From Owenweeksia sp. (lineage in GTDB: Bacteria > Bacteroidota > Bacteroidia > Flavobacteriales > Schleiferiaceae): a stretch of 64,000 bases of DNA. The stretch is taken from positions 62,001 through 126,000 of the forward strand of contig JANQPD010000030.1 in NCBI GenBank assembly GCA_028285465.1. The letters are read 5' to 3'. Numbering within the stretch: the first letter of the stretch is position 1; each line of letters starts with the position of its first letter. Made by a program: the position numbers and the translations under genes. Under the pieces are notes generated by a model. The model was not told the origin of the DNA. It did no database searches and was given only the letters and a program-made list of their open reading frames with translations. Shown piece by piece: positions 39,042 through 50,003 of the stretch.

Positions 39042-39162
39042 AATTCCAGGTACAGTGTAAACTGTAACTTAAGTGCAGGTTACGCAAAATATCTTTGTAA
39101 AGAAGCACTTGTTCATAACAGAATGAAATGTCGTGCTTACCTTTAACCAAAACTTACGCAAA

Positions 39163-39888
39163 ATGCAACATATTGATATTGAAGATACCTTTACTGAAAT
39201 TGGCGGGCAATTTATATCCTCGGCTTTTGATATGGCCAAAAAACTGGAAGAGGTTAAGGCTTTTGTTTACGATTGGGATGGCGTATTTAATGCAGGTAAA
39301 AAGTACGAAAACCAGCAGAGCACATTTAGTGAGGTGGACGCTGCGGGGCTCAATATGTTGCGTTTCGGGCATTACCTCTCGCAAGGCAGCTTACCCAAAA
39401 CCGCGATCATTACGGGTACGGCCAACCCAACCGCTCACTATTTTTCAAAGCGCGATCATTTAGATGCGGTCTATGTACATGCTGCAGATAAGGAAAAAGC
39501 CCTGTATCATTTTTGTGATGCACAGGGCATCACCCCTAAAGAGGTATGCCTCATTTTTGATGATGTGGATGACCTGGTTCTGGCCGGGGAGGCACGTCTT
39601 AGGTTGGCTGTAGGTCGCCTTGCCAACCCTGTTTTCTTACACTATGTAACCAGCAAGGGCCTGTGCGATTATGTATCGGCCTGCCAGGGCAATGAGCATG
39701 TGGTACGCGAATTCTCCGAACTTTTGCTTAGCCTGATGGGCAAGGAAACCGAAACCCTGGAAAAGGAAAGCAGGCGGAGCGCTGAATATAAGGCGTTTAC
39801 GAAAGAGAAACAGGAGGTAAGTCCTGTGTTCTATGACCTTAGCCAGTGGCAAAAGCCGGGTATTGGGTTCAAGCCAGGTGTGAATTGA
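39163..39888 (+). CDS. KdsC-like HAD phosphatase
   Basis: VKAFVYDWDGVFNAGKKYENQ; VCLIFDDVDDLVLAGEARLRLAVGRLANP. Confidence 0.72.
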   Translation: MQHIDIEDTFTEIGGQFISSAFDMAKKLEEVKAFVYDWDGVFNAGKKYENQQSTFSEVDAAGLNMLRFGHYLSQGSLPKTAIITGTANPTAHYFSKRDHLDAVYVHAADKEKALYHFCDAQGITPKEVCLIFDDVDDLVLAGEARLRLAVGRLANPVFLHYVTSKGLCDYVSACQGNEHVVREFSELLLSLMGKETETLEKESRRSAEYKAFTKEKQEVSPVFYDLSQWQKPGIGFKPGVN

Positions 39889-39935
39889 AGCCGGAACAAC
39901 TATCTTTGAAAACTATAATAAATTACAATCTCATT

Positions 39936-40793
39936 ATGAAAAAGATTCTATTCGCCTTGCTGGGCCTTGGTGTAAGCACTGCTGTTACGGCCCAGGAACT
40001 TCCCATGCCCAGCCCGGCCGCCAGCGTTATGCAGCGTGTAGGCCTTACCGATATTACTGTTGAATACAGCCGCCCAAGCAAAAAAGAAAGGGTGATCTTT
40101 GGGGAGTTGGTGCCCTACGATAAGATGTGGCGTACCGGTGCCAATGCCAACACCACCGTTGAGTTCAGTACGGATGTATTGATAGCGGGAAAGGCTTTGG
40201 CAGCAGGTAAATATTCTTTGTTTACCATCCCCGGGAAAGAAAAATGGGTAATCGCCCTTAATAAAAACACTTCTCTTTGGGGAGTAAGCGAGTATAACGA
40301 GGAGGAGGACGTCTTGCGTTTTGAGATAGCTCCCGCTGAAACAAAGGAGGTGGAGACCTTTACCATCGGGTTTGCCAACCTTACCCCCAATACGGCACAT
40401 TTGGTTCTGGCCTGGGAAGAAACCGCTGTACACATTCCCATAAAGGTAGACAGCAAAAGCCAGGCGCTTAAGAATATTGAAGCAGCCATTGCCAAAGGAG
40501 ATGAAGAAAGCCTGTGGCGTGTATACCGGAACGCGGCAAATTACTACTACCAAAACGAAATGAACCTCGCTGAAGCCGAAGGAATGATCGACAAGAGCAT
40601 TTCCATGAAAGGAGACAGCTGGTATAGCTACTGGCTAAAGGCGAGCATCCTGGCCGCTCAGAAAAAGAATGAAGCTGCTGTAAAATCCGCGAAAAAAGCA
40701 CTTGAGATGGGGTATAGGGCAGCGGAAAAGAAAGGCTCCGAATTCGGATATGCCGAAGCCATTGAAGCAGACATCAAGAAATGGAAAGCATAA
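39936..40793 (+). CDS. DUF2911-family secreted protein
   Basis: SPAASVMQRVGLTDITVEYSRPSKKERVIFGELVPYDKMWRTGANANTTVEFS. Confidence 0.9.
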   Translation: MKKILFALLGLGVSTAVTAQELPMPSPAASVMQRVGLTDITVEYSRPSKKERVIFGELVPYDKMWRTGANANTTVEFSTDVLIAGKALAAGKYSLFTIPGKEKWVIALNKNTSLWGVSEYNEEEDVLRFEIAPAETKEVETFTIGFANLTPNTAHLVLAWEETAVHIPIKVDSKSQALKNIEAAIAKGDEESLWRVYRNAANYYYQNEMNLAEAEGMIDKSISMKGDSWYSYWLKASILAAQKKNEAAVKSAKKALEMGYRAAEKKGSEFGYAEAIEADIKKWKA

Positions 40794-40821
40794 GCGTTAA
40801 CTAAATCACCGCTTGCAGGTG

Positions 40822-40852
40822 GGCGTCCCAAAGTAGTTTGGGGCGCTTTTTT
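40822..40852 (+). terminator. Rho-independent terminator
   Basis: GGCGTCCCAAA-gtag-TTTGGGGCGC followed by TTTTTTT. Confidence 0.8.
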
Positions 40853-41487
40853 TATGGAGCCAGGCGTTGCTTAATCCATTTTTCTCCCTTGGGAAGGTAT
40901 TGAATACGATCGTGTAGCCTGCTTTCCCTGCCCTGCCAAAACTCAAACAGGTTGGGCATTACCCGGTAACCACCCCAGTTTTCTGGCCTTTTAAGCTCCG
41001 ATTCTTCTAATTGGGCCAAGGCCTCTACCTGCTTTTCCAGTTCTTCCCTGTCGATCACCTCGCTTTGCGGGGAAGCAATGGCACCTATGCGGCTTCCTGC
41101 GGGCCGACTGTTAAAATAGGCCTCGGATTCCTGTGCGCTTATACGCTCCGCGCAGCCTTCAATACGCACCTGGCGTTCCAGTTCAGGCCAATAAAAATTT
41201 AACGCCACGTATGGGTTTTGGTCTATCTGACGGCCTTTGGCAGAGGTGTAATTGGTAAAAAACTCGAAGCCTCCCTTGTCGATGCCTTTAAGGAGTACCA
41301 CCCGGCTGCTCGGCCTGTTGCCGGGGCTGGCTGTGCTTAACACCATGGCGTTATAATCGCGTTGCGCTACTTTGCGGTAGGCCGTAAACCACTCTTTGAA
41401 TTGATCTAGGGGGTGCTCTGCCGCGTTTTGCAATCCGAGATGTGCCATCGTATACTCCTCACGGGCCTCCTGAAGTTCCTTTTTCAT
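40852..41487 (-). CDS. pdxH: Pyridoxamine 5'-phosphate oxidase
   Basis: NAMVLSTASPGNRPSSRVVLLKGIDKGGFEFFTNYTSAKGRQI; C-terminal WIKQRLAP. Confidence 0.96.
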   Translation of the reverse strand: MKKELQEAREEYTMAHLGLQNAAEHPLDQFKEWFTAYRKVAQRDYNAMVLSTASPGNRPSSRVVLLKGIDKGGFEFFTNYTSAKGRQIDQNPYVALNFYWPELERQVRIEGCAERISAQESEAYFNSRPAGSRIGAIASPQSEVIDREELEKQVEALAQLEESELKRPENWGGYRVMPNLFEFWQGRESRLHDRIQYLPKGEKWIKQRLAP

Positions 41488-41552
41488 AAAGCTGATTTTT
41501 CCTTTGCAAAATAACAGCAAGCCGCTATCTTAGTTGCTGATATAGATCATAA

Positions 41553-42116
41553 ATGGCAGAAATTTTAAAAGTACCCGCTAAAGGAAGTCTTTTGGCAGCG
41601 CAACCTTACCTGGGAGATCCCCATTTTGAGCAAACCGTGATATTGCTCACAGAACATAACGAAGAAGGCACGGTTGGTTTTGTGGTAAACAAAGCTTTGG
41701 AGATCAACTTTGACGACATCGTGATCAAATTCCCAAAGTTCGCGAGTAAGATCTACCATGGCGGCCCCGTACAGGAAGACAACCTTTACTTTGTACACCG
41801 CAAGGGAGACCTCATTCCCGGCAGCATACATATACAGGGAGAATTATATTGGGGAGGTGATGTAGACCCACTTAAAGAATTGATCGAAATGAAGCTGATC
41901 TCCCCGGAAGACATTCGCTTTTTCCTGGGGTATAGTGGCTGGACACCCGGTCAACTGATGGATGAAGTAAAAAACAACAGTTGGTTGATCCTGGAAGGCG
42001 ATTCCGTTTCTGTGCTGGACGATAGCCCCGATGCACTTTGGAGTAAAATCATGCACCTGGCAGGCGGGGATTTTGCGCTTTTTGCCAACGGGCCCGAAGA
42101 CCCTGCTTTAAACTAA
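41553..42116 (+). CDS. YqgE/AlgH-family protein
   Basis: GSLLAAQPYLGDPHFEQTVILLTEHNEEGTVGFVVNK. Confidence 0.93.
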   Translation: MAEILKVPAKGSLLAAQPYLGDPHFEQTVILLTEHNEEGTVGFVVNKALEINFDDIVIKFPKFASKIYHGGPVQEDNLYFVHRKGDLIPGSIHIQGELYWGGDVDPLKELIEMKLISPEDIRFFLGYSGWTPGQLMDEVKNNSWLILEGDSVSVLDDSPDALWSKIMHLAGGDFALFANGPEDPALN

Positions 42117-42958
42117 GCCAGGGCGGCATCCAGGTTGATCTTATCAACTAATACAGCAGATACCGTATTGGTATATTCTTTTTTGCGGTACTTCCCTACC
42201 CAGCGGATACCTGCAATGGCATTGGTCAAAAACACTTCGTCTGCCCGTTGCAGCTCAAAGGGGTTGATCGCTTCTTCTCTTACGGCAAACCCCAATTTGG
42301 GTAGCAAGGCCAGTACTCTTTTACGCATCACGCCTTTTAAACAGCCTGAACTTAAAGGTGGGGTGAATACTTCTTTCCCTTTTACCAAAAACAGATTGGC
42401 ACTGATGGCTTCCGTAAGCTCTTTTTGATCGTTGAGCAAAAGACACTCATCGAGCCCATTCTCCTTTTTATATACAGCTGCTACTACAGACAATAGAGAC
42501 GAACCTGTCTTCAACGTACTGAACATGCTTTTCTGCACATAAAAGTCTTTATACAAGTCAACCTCCAGGCCCTTTTCATTCAGGGTATACTTTTCTGACA
42601 CCAATGGATTTGCCGTGATTAAAAAATCAACCACATTGTTTGCAGGGGTATACAGGCCTCCGCTTTTGCGCCAGGTGCTTAAGCGTACCCTGGCCGATTG
42701 ACTTTGCAAACCGTTTGCGGTTATGGTTTCCCTGATTTGCTTTTCCAGGTACTCAGGCGAAAAATCCAGCGGAATTTCCATCCGTACAATACGCATATTG
42801 GCCATTAAGCGGAAATAATGATCTTCCCAGAAATTGATGCGGTTGTGCGCAAAACGCATGCTTTCAAAAATGCTATCGCCATAGTTCAGGGCACGGTTGC
42901 GCAAGTCTACGCTTAACTCCTCTCCTTCTCTAAGCGTTCCGTTGAAATTGTAAGCCAT
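42113..42958 (-). CDS. Class IV aminotransferase
   Basis: NYGDSIFESMRF, LTEAISANLFLVKG, TPPLSSGCLKGVMRKRVL. Confidence 0.9.
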   Translation of the reverse strand: MAYNFNGTLREGEELSVDLRNRALNYGDSIFESMRFAHNRINFWEDHYFRLMANMRIVRMEIPLDFSPEYLEKQIRETITANGLQSQSARVRLSTWRKSGGLYTPANNVVDFLITANPLVSEKYTLNEKGLEVDLYKDFYVQKSMFSTLKTGSSLLSVVAAVYKKENGLDECLLLNDQKELTEAISANLFLVKGKEVFTPPLSSGCLKGVMRKRVLALLPKLGFAVREEAINPFELQRADEVFLTNAIAGIRWVGKYRKKEYTNTVSAVLVDKINLDAALA

Positions 42959-43045
42959 TCAGAAAATTTGCGCAAAGCTAGGGCACAAAGCCAGATCACT
43001 GGCACAGCAATCCTATAAGAATTTTAGAAAGCAATGGAGGGATTA

Positions 43046-43076
43046 AAAAAAGCCCCGGCCATCAGCCGGGGCTTTT
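43046..43076 (-). terminator. Rho-independent terminator
   Basis: AAAAGCCCCGGC-tgatg-GCCGGGGCTTTTTTT on minus strand downstream of the 43107 gene. Confidence 0.85.
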
Positions 43077-43106
43077 CAACACACATATAAGTGCATATAC
43101 CTTATG

Positions 43107-44705
43107 TTATCGCTTCACAACTTTTAAGGTGGATTTGCCGCTATCTCCGGTCACCTGAAGCATGTATATGCCATTTGGCAGATGGCTTAGGTCAATTAAA
43201 GCCTTGTCAGATTCTTCGTAGCTTTCCATCACCTTGGCTCCGGTAATGTCCACTACTTCCACAAGTTGAATAGCCCCTTCTTTTGCCTCAATGTTTACTA
43301 AAGCGTTCGTAGGATTGGGAAAGGCTTTAAAATGAGTCGCATTTGTTTTGTGCTCATCAAGCCCAATAGAAGCAGCCAGCTCAACAAAGATCCTGGCGCT
43401 GAAGAAGTTCATAACCGTATCAATATACGCCATAGACTGTGCTTTAATGTTCGGGTTTGTTTCATTGGCGCTGTTGGGGTCGTTCGGATCCCAGAAATCC
43501 CAGGGGTTGCTGTTTACCTGAAAGGGAAGGTTAGGGTCCGGGGGCGCAATGTTAAAGGTCAGGATGTTCTCCTGGTTGCCCAGGTTGTATTGATTGTTGC
43601 GGGCTTGCACACTGATCGGGTCCTGCAGATTGGCTTGTACGGATAAGGCATTGTTGCCTAGCGCGTTAGCCAGCCTGATAACGGTATGGCTACCGGCAAC
43701 TTCTACTACCGGGAAAAACTGCATTCCAACGGGAACCTGTACCATACCCTCATAATAGGGCGCGAAAAAATCAAAGCGGCAATGCGTGGAGGCCATAGGT
43801 ACATCACCTGCTTCCAACCAGGTAGAATCGCCCAGAGCTCCCCCCAGATTGAGGACCATACTTACATCATCGCTATACCCCGGGTGGTTTATAAAATTCC
43901 GGCCGGTAGCATTGGTATCTATTTCAGGCAAGCCAAGAGGGGTAGTGTTGCCGGTAAGGGTTACAGCTGCGCCATAGCCATCCCAATCCCCTACTATGCT
44001 TGTATCAATATACGGATCACCGGCATTTACGGGATCGCCATACAAGCCGGGGCCGGAGGCATCATACTGAAATTTACTCAAGTTAGCCACTTCAGCATAT
44101 TTATCTACCGTAGCATAGGCCAGAACGGTATACCCACCGGAGCCCTGCCCGACCAGTATAATGTCGTTACCGCTTACGCCATGTGGGTTGCTGTCTTCCG
44201 CTACGGTTTTCCGTACGTACCGAACCGCTGCCTTCGCATCCTGGATAGATTTATATACCGCTAGCAAGTTCGTACCCCTGCGCAGGTCGAGGTTGGTGCT
44301 GTTTGCCAGCCAACCTACCCGATAAGAAGCGGATATAGCGACATACCCCTTTTGGGCAAAACGCGTACAGATCTCAACGGCCGCACTGTCGGTCCTGTCG
44401 CCCATAGGCGAAACCAGGCCTTTAGGCAAAAAACTACCCGTATGGAAATAGATAACCACCGGCCTGTTGGTAGCAAAATCTACGGTAGAGCTGGGTTTGT
44501 AGATGTCGCACATCAGGGGAAGCAGTTGCGGGCCACCAATGCTCGAAGGGGCATATTCATTAAAGTTTATACCATATGTAACATCCTTCGTAACCTCTAT
44601 TTGCGCTTCTGTAAAGATGTCATCCTGGTAACGCGTCTGTGCATGTGTCACAAACGCGCCCATTAAGGCACATCCTATCAGAAGATTGGGTAATTTTCTT
44701 TTCAT
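43107..44705 (-). CDS. Carboxylesterase/alpha-beta hydrolase with type IX secretion sorting tail
   Basis: PVVIYFHTGSFLPKG, GQGSGGYTVLAYATV; C-terminal FPNPTNALVNIE...LPNGIYMLQVTGDSGKSTLKVVKR. Confidence 0.85.
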   Translation of the reverse strand: MKRKLPNLLIGCALMGAFVTHAQTRYQDDIFTEAQIEVTKDVTYGINFNEYAPSSIGGPQLLPLMCDIYKPSSTVDFATNRPVVIYFHTGSFLPKGLVSPMGDRTDSAAVEICTRFAQKGYVAISASYRVGWLANSTNLDLRRGTNLLAVYKSIQDAKAAVRYVRKTVAEDSNPHGVSGNDIILVGQGSGGYTVLAYATVDKYAEVANLSKFQYDASGPGLYGDPVNAGDPYIDTSIVGDWDGYGAAVTLTGNTTPLGLPEIDTNATGRNFINHPGYSDDVSMVLNLGGALGDSTWLEAGDVPMASTHCRFDFFAPYYEGMVQVPVGMQFFPVVEVAGSHTVIRLANALGNNALSVQANLQDPISVQARNNQYNLGNQENILTFNIAPPDPNLPFQVNSNPWDFWDPNDPNSANETNPNIKAQSMAYIDTVMNFFSARIFVELAASIGLDEHKTNATHFKAFPNPTNALVNIEAKEGAIQLVEVVDITGAKVMESYEESDKALIDLSHLPNGIYMLQVTGDSGKSTLKVVKR

Positions 44706-44747
44706 AATCATTGAGAATTTAATTTAAGGTGAAAAAATAATGAATTT

Positions 44748-47501
44748 TTACTTCATTTCGTATAGAATGGAAAAATAAGCCAGTCGCCCTACCCTTGGGC
44801 CACCGTATACCTGAAACACTTCATTGTTTGCCAGGTTACTGGCGCCCAGCTTGAAGTTCAAGCCTGTTTTAGGTAAGGCATAGCTCACCTGGGCATCCAA
44901 CAAACCATAAGAATCAATATTGCCGGTAAATTGTGGGGATCCTTCAAACAAAAAGCCCTGTATCCATTTATAGGTAACATTGAACCCGACATTTTTTATC
45001 CGGCTGATTTTTAGATCACGGCCACTCAGGCTTATATTGTATTTGTTTTCGGGGGTATTGAAAGCGGGAATAATGGGGTCGTCCGTAGCGGTGTTCAATA
45101 CATTCCAGGTGTAATTTCCGGCCAGGATATAGTTGTTCCAGAAGTAGAAATTTGCCCCGGCACTAAATCCCTGTGTAGTAACCGTTTCCTGCGAGTTAGC
45201 TGCAATCCTGTAGGCCTGCGCCCCGCTAAAGCGGTTATCGGGCCCTGCATTGGGGTCATCTTCTATTTCGAGGCCTACATTAAAGCCGATAAAATCACTG
45301 TACCAACTGTAGTAATAATTCAAATCGAGGAAAAGCTGGTTCCATAAAGTGGTCCTGTACCCCACTTCTATTGTACGTACCTGCTCAGGCTTTACCGGGT
45401 CTACGCTGTAATAGCCCCATTGGTAATTTCTGCGTGCTTCTACTCCTGAACCGAGGAAGTTCTCAATATCTTCCTGGGTTACCAGGGAATCATAACCGTT
45501 GAGGTTCCCCAACAGAATGGCCCTGCCTACGTTGTAAAACAAATACTGGTCCTGCAAGGTAGGGTTACGGATAGCCGAAGAGAAAGACAACCTCAGGGTA
45601 TTGAGGTTGTCAAAACTGTACACCCCGGAAACCGCCTGCGAACTGAAGAGGTTAAAGTTCTGATTTTTATCTATCCGCAGCGTAGCACCCAACTTTAGCT
45701 TTTCTTTGATCGTTTTCTCCCACCCTCCGAATACACCAAATTCGTAATTGCTTATCTGGATGCCCGCCGTATCGCTAAAAATAGTGCCTTCGGAGTTTGG
45801 TCTGTAGAGTCTTCCGCTACCTCCTACCGAAAATGTACCCCAGGAAAATGGGTCAAAATTATACAGCCCCTGCACATGATACAGGGAAGAGCGGTCGATG
45901 AACTTAGAACCACCATCGTTGAAGCTTCTTTGAGAAACGTAACTGAAGAGCGAGTCGAATGCTGCCGTACCGGGAGTGAGTGCCTCTATAGAACCATACG
46001 ACAAATTAGCGATGCGCCTGGTAGAATCGTGCAGGCCTTGTATAAAAGGGCGGTTGGCATCGATCAGGTCATTCAGCTGCTGCTCAAACTCTTCCCGCTC
46101 CAGGTTCGATTCGGGATAGCCCGGTAGATCCTGTACGGCAGGTGCCCCGATAAAGCTCCAGAAGTTTCTATAGGTGCTCCCCCAAACACCTTCTTCTACA
46201 AAGGCATTCTGCATTTGGAGGGCAGTAAAATAGGCATCGTAAGAGTTTCCTGCATTCTCACTTGTAGCATAGGCGCGTATAAACCACTTGTCCTCTTTCT
46301 TCACTTCAAACCGGTTTTGGTAAAACGTGATGTCTTTTAAACTATAGCGGTTATCTCCCTGGTACACCGTTGTGCCATAGCCGAAGTTAAAGGCGTAGAT
46401 CAACTCAAGTTCCGGCTTGAGCTTGTAATGCAAGGCAGTGGATAGTTTGAGGTTTTGTGTATTGTAGTCTACAAGGAATTTTTCTTCAATTCCGGACTGA
46501 TAAAAATTTCCCAGCCCCGGATAAGTCCTGATGTCCCCTCCATCGTCAAAACGCACTTCGTCCCCGTAGCGGTTTATGGCATCGTAGCCTCCCGGGTTCT
46601 CTCTCCCCTCTTCACTTTGCAGGGTAGGATCCAGGTTATCGGCCTCCCAATCATCTGCCTGCAGGTAAAAAGCATTCACCTTAAAGGCGAAATTTTCATA
46701 ATCCGCATCCCCCAGCTTAAAAGCTTCGGCATACCGCACGGCTGTTTCGGTAAGCGCCCGTTCCCCTACTTTTACACTGGCCGAAAGGCCCTGGTAAAGA
46801 AAGGGGTCTTTGGTGGTCATGGAAATCACCCCGTTAAAGGCACCCGGTCCGTAAAAAGCGGTACTTGCCCCGGCTATAATGTCTACATTGGCTACATCCA
46901 GTTCACTGGCACCCAGGAAATTCCCCAGAGAGAAATTCAAACCGGGTGCCTGGTTGTCTACCCCGTCAATGATCTGCAGGGAACGTACCGGGCTGGTGCT
47001 GTTAAAGCCCCGGGTGTTGATCACTTTGAACCCAATACTCGCTGAGGTAAGGTCTACGCCCTTGAGGTTCCCCAGGGCCTCGTAAAAGCTGGCAGCCGGG
47101 GTTTCCTTTATCGCCAGCGCATCGAGGGCTTCTACGGTAAGCGCACTTTCACGCTGCTTTTCACTTAGTCGTTGAGCAATTACATCTACTTCCCCCAACA
47201 TTTCCTGGTCTTCTTCGAGCACTATTTTTACCGGTATAGCCGCTTTTGCTATGCTTACTTCCTTAAGGCTATACCCGATGAAACTCACCTGCAACACTAA
47301 AGGGAAGGATCTGTCCTTTACGTTTAAAGAAAAATTGCCTTCAAAATCCGTAGTGGTACCCGATGTCGTGCCCTTAATGACCACGTTTGCTCCAATAATG
47401 GGTGCTCCATTGGTTTCTGTAACGCTACCGGTTAATACCTGCCCGCGCATACAGCTATATGAAAACAAGAATATTAAAGCGAAAAAAGTAAGCTTATTCA
47501 T
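44748..47501 (-). CDS. TonB-dependent receptor with carboxypeptidase-like plug extension
   Basis: LTGSVTETNGAPIIGANVVIKGTTSGTTTDFEGNFSL; ASFYEALGNLKGVDLTSASIGFKVINTRGFNS. Confidence 0.94.
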   Translation of the reverse strand: MNKLTFFALIFLFSYSCMRGQVLTGSVTETNGAPIIGANVVIKGTTSGTTTDFEGNFSLNVKDRSFPLVLQVSFIGYSLKEVSIAKAAIPVKIVLEEDQEMLGEVDVIAQRLSEKQRESALTVEALDALAIKETPAASFYEALGNLKGVDLTSASIGFKVINTRGFNSTSPVRSLQIIDGVDNQAPGLNFSLGNFLGASELDVANVDIIAGASTAFYGPGAFNGVISMTTKDPFLYQGLSASVKVGERALTETAVRYAEAFKLGDADYENFAFKVNAFYLQADDWEADNLDPTLQSEEGRENPGGYDAINRYGDEVRFDDGGDIRTYPGLGNFYQSGIEEKFLVDYNTQNLKLSTALHYKLKPELELIYAFNFGYGTTVYQGDNRYSLKDITFYQNRFEVKKEDKWFIRAYATSENAGNSYDAYFTALQMQNAFVEEGVWGSTYRNFWSFIGAPAVQDLPGYPESNLEREEFEQQLNDLIDANRPFIQGLHDSTRRIANLSYGSIEALTPGTAAFDSLFSYVSQRSFNDGGSKFIDRSSLYHVQGLYNFDPFSWGTFSVGGSGRLYRPNSEGTIFSDTAGIQISNYEFGVFGGWEKTIKEKLKLGATLRIDKNQNFNLFSSQAVSGVYSFDNLNTLRLSFSSAIRNPTLQDQYLFYNVGRAILLGNLNGYDSLVTQEDIENFLGSGVEARRNYQWGYYSVDPVKPEQVRTIEVGYRTTLWNQLFLDLNYYYSWYSDFIGFNVGLEIEDDPNAGPDNRFSGAQAYRIAANSQETVTTQGFSAGANFYFWNNYILAGNYTWNVLNTATDDPIIPAFNTPENKYNISLSGRDLKISRIKNVGFNVTYKWIQGFLFEGSPQFTGNIDSYGLLDAQVSYALPKTGLNFKLGASNLANNEVFQVYGGPRVGRLAYFSILYEMK

Positions 47502-47598
47502 GCATAGATGCTGTTATCCGTTTGGAAAACTACAAAAAAAGCCGCTGGAAATCCCCGCAACAAAAGGCACGGGATAAAAATTATATTTTTGCCGCGCT

Positions 47599-48342
47599 AT
47601 GATCAACAATAAAAAAATTGTGGTGGTATTGCCCGCCTACAACGCGTCCCGCACCCTGGAAAAGACTTATGCCGAGATTCCCTTCGACATTGTGGATGAA
47701 GTGGTTTTGGTAGATGACAAAAGCCCGGACGACACCATAGCCGTGGCAGAGAAACTGGGTATCAAGCACATTGTGCCGCATGAAGTAAACCGGGGATACG
47801 GGGGCAACCAAAAAAGCTGTTACAACAAAGCGCTGGAGCTGGAAGGCGATATTGTGATCATGCTGCACCCGGACTATCAATATACACCCAAGCTTATTCA
47901 CAGCATTTCCTACGTGATTGCCAATGACCTATACCCGGTAGTATTCGGCAGCCGTATATTGGGCAAAGGCGCCCTTACGGGAGGAATGCCCTGGTACAAA
48001 TACGTAGCCAACCGCCTGCTTACGTTTACCCAAAACGCCTTGATGAATCAAAAGCTATCGGAATACCACACCGGCTACCGCGCCTTCTCGCGGGAGGTTT
48101 TGGAAGCGGTAAACTATGAGCTCAATTCTGATGACTTTGTTTTTGATAACCAGATGGCTGCCCAGGTATTTTATAAGGGCTTTGAGATCGCGGAGATCAC
48201 CTGCCCTACCAAATATTTTCCCGAGGCGTCTTCTATAAACCTAAAGAGGAGTGCTATTTACGGTTTAGGGGTACTCAAAGTGTCGCTGCAATATTTCCTG
48301 GCCAAGTTGGGCTTACTGAAGCCCGCCTATTTGGAGAAGTAG
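47599..48342 (+). CDS. Family 2 glycosyltransferase
   Basis: IVVVLPAYNASRTLEKTYAEIPFDIVDEVVLVDDKSPDDT. Confidence 0.92.
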   Translation: MINNKKIVVVLPAYNASRTLEKTYAEIPFDIVDEVVLVDDKSPDDTIAVAEKLGIKHIVPHEVNRGYGGNQKSCYNKALELEGDIVIMLHPDYQYTPKLIHSISYVIANDLYPVVFGSRILGKGALTGGMPWYKYVANRLLTFTQNALMNQKLSEYHTGYRAFSREVLEAVNYELNSDDFVFDNQMAAQVFYKGFEIAEITCPTKYFPEASSINLKRSAIYGLGVLKVSLQYFLAKLGLLKPAYLEK

Positions 48343-50003
48343 TTATTTCCCGGGGATCTTTTGTAAAAATAAAAGCCGTTCTTGGCATACATAAGCGTGG
48401 CATCGGGGATCTTTTCTTCTAGCTCCTGGTGATGGGTAAGCTTACAGCTGATGTACACCGTTTTGTCTACCTCCCCGTACTTCAGCCAATCCTGGTTCTG
48501 CGCCTTTTCATTTGTATGCGGCTGCATGCGTCCATAATACCAGGGTACATAACTCTTAAACCCGTAGGTGGTAAAATAAGCGTCCTCCCCTGCCCTTTCT
48601 TCATAGAATTGTACGTGGGCTCTTTGGCTGATGTGTTCTACCTTTCCTACAAAAAAGATAAGCGCCAGGAACACCCAAATACCCATGGAAACGAAAAACT
48701 GCTGAAGGGCTCTTTGTTTGTTTCTGCGATAGAGGTACAAAAACAAAGCAAGGGCTATAAAAAGGAATGCGGCAGGAATATAGTCCCAGTAATTCCAGGA
48801 AACAGAGGCCTGTACATTAGCGGCCGCAAAAGGGTCATTCGCTACGAGGCGGGCAAGTGTTTCGGGGTGCATGCCCAGGTAGGGCAAGGCAAGAGAAGCT
48901 ACTGCCAGGATCAGGCCAATCAAAACAAACAAAGACACATTCCATATCCTCCATTTGCTGCGTCCTTCCAACAAACGCCACAACGTTAAGGCAGACAAGA
49001 AGCTAATGGGGTAATAGGCCATGGAGGAATAGTGAATGATCTTGGTACCCACCAGCGAAAAGAGAATAAGTATTACCCAAAGTAAGATCAGCATCCAAAG
49101 TTGAAAGTCGCGCATATGGTAAGGCATATCCTGTTTTACCTTCAAAGCATTAAGTGCAAATATGCTGGCGGGGAAACAACCTATAAGCAAAACCACAAAG
49201 TGGTAGCCCGGAAAACCGGAATGCCCGGCATCGCCCGTGGTAAGCAACTCCCATTGCCGTATGGTAAACTCTACAATAAAAGCCGGGCCATGTGCCGCAT
49301 ACTCCACACCAAACCACAAGAGAAATACGCCAAGGGCGATAAACGAAAAGCTGAAAAACCCTTTCAGGGACAAAAACATTTTGAAACGCGATAGCACCCA
49401 GTAGCTCAGCAAACAAAGAAAAACCAGGAGATACGCCACCGGCCCTTTGGTAAGTACGCCCAGGCCTATGCTTACACCTGCCAACCATAGGTAGGTGCGT
49501 ATCTCTTTTGAGAAATAAAGGTCACGGTATTCCTTTTTGCGCCATATGTAATGGATGAGAAAGAAAAGCCCATTGAAGATGAAAAAGTTAAACAACGGAT
49601 CTATGATCCCCGATTTGAAATACAGAAAAGGCAGGATGCTTCCAAACCAGCTCAGTGCCCATAAATAGCCAAAGCGCCTGTCGAGCAGGAACTTTCCGCT
49701 GATGTATAAGAAAGGGAGCACCACTACCCCTAATAAGGCATTCGGAAAGCGGGCCGCATAATCTCCTACCCCCAGCAGTTTCATGCTTAAGGCTTGCATC
49801 CAAAAAAAGAAAGGGGGCTTTTCGGTAAAAGAAGTATAATTGATCTGCAGTTGTAAAAAATCACCCGTTACCACCATTTCCCGGGCCAACTCCGCAAAGT
49901 TTATTTCGTCCCAATCAAAAAGATGTACGCCTCCCAGGAAAGGGAGAAAAAACAGAAGGGCCATGCCTGCCCAAAACCAGGTATTGCGGTCAAAATATTT
50001 CAT
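48327..50003 (-). CDS. ArnT-like/GT39-type membrane glycosyltransferase
   Basis: HLFDWDEINFAELAREMVVTGDFLQLQINYTSFTEKPPFFFWMQALSMKLLG; multi-pass. Confidence 0.88.
   Translation of the reverse strand: MKYFDRNTWFWAGMALLFFLPFLGGVHLFDWDEINFAELAREMVVTGDFLQLQINYTSFTEKPPFFFWMQALSMKLLGVGDYAARFPNALLGVVVLPFLYISGKFLLDRRFGYLWALSWFGSILPFLYFKSGIIDPLFNFFIFNGLFFLIHYIWRKKEYRDLYFSKEIRTYLWLAGVSIGLGVLTKGPVAYLLVFLCLLSYWVLSRFKMFLSLKGFFSFSFIALGVFLLWFGVEYAAHGPAFIVEFTIRQWELLTTGDAGHSGFPGYHFVVLLIGCFPASIFALNALKVKQDMPYHMRDFQLWMLILLWVILILFSLVGTKIIHYSSMAYYPISFLSALTLWRLLEGRSKWRIWNVSLFVLIGLILAVASLALPYLGMHPETLARLVANDPFAAANVQASVSWNYWDYIPAAFLFIALALFLYLYRRNKQRALQQFFVSMGIWVFLALIFFVGKVEHISQRAHVQFYEERAGEDAYFTTYGFKSYVPWYYGRMQPHTNEKAQNQDWLKYGEVDKTVYISCKLTHHQELEEKIPDATLMYAKNGFYFYKRSPGNNYFSK

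Noticed and set aside
43332-47085. Plus-strand ORFs opposite the esterase and TonB-receptor genes
   Set aside because: Antisense to genes with clear domains and sorting/plug motifs.
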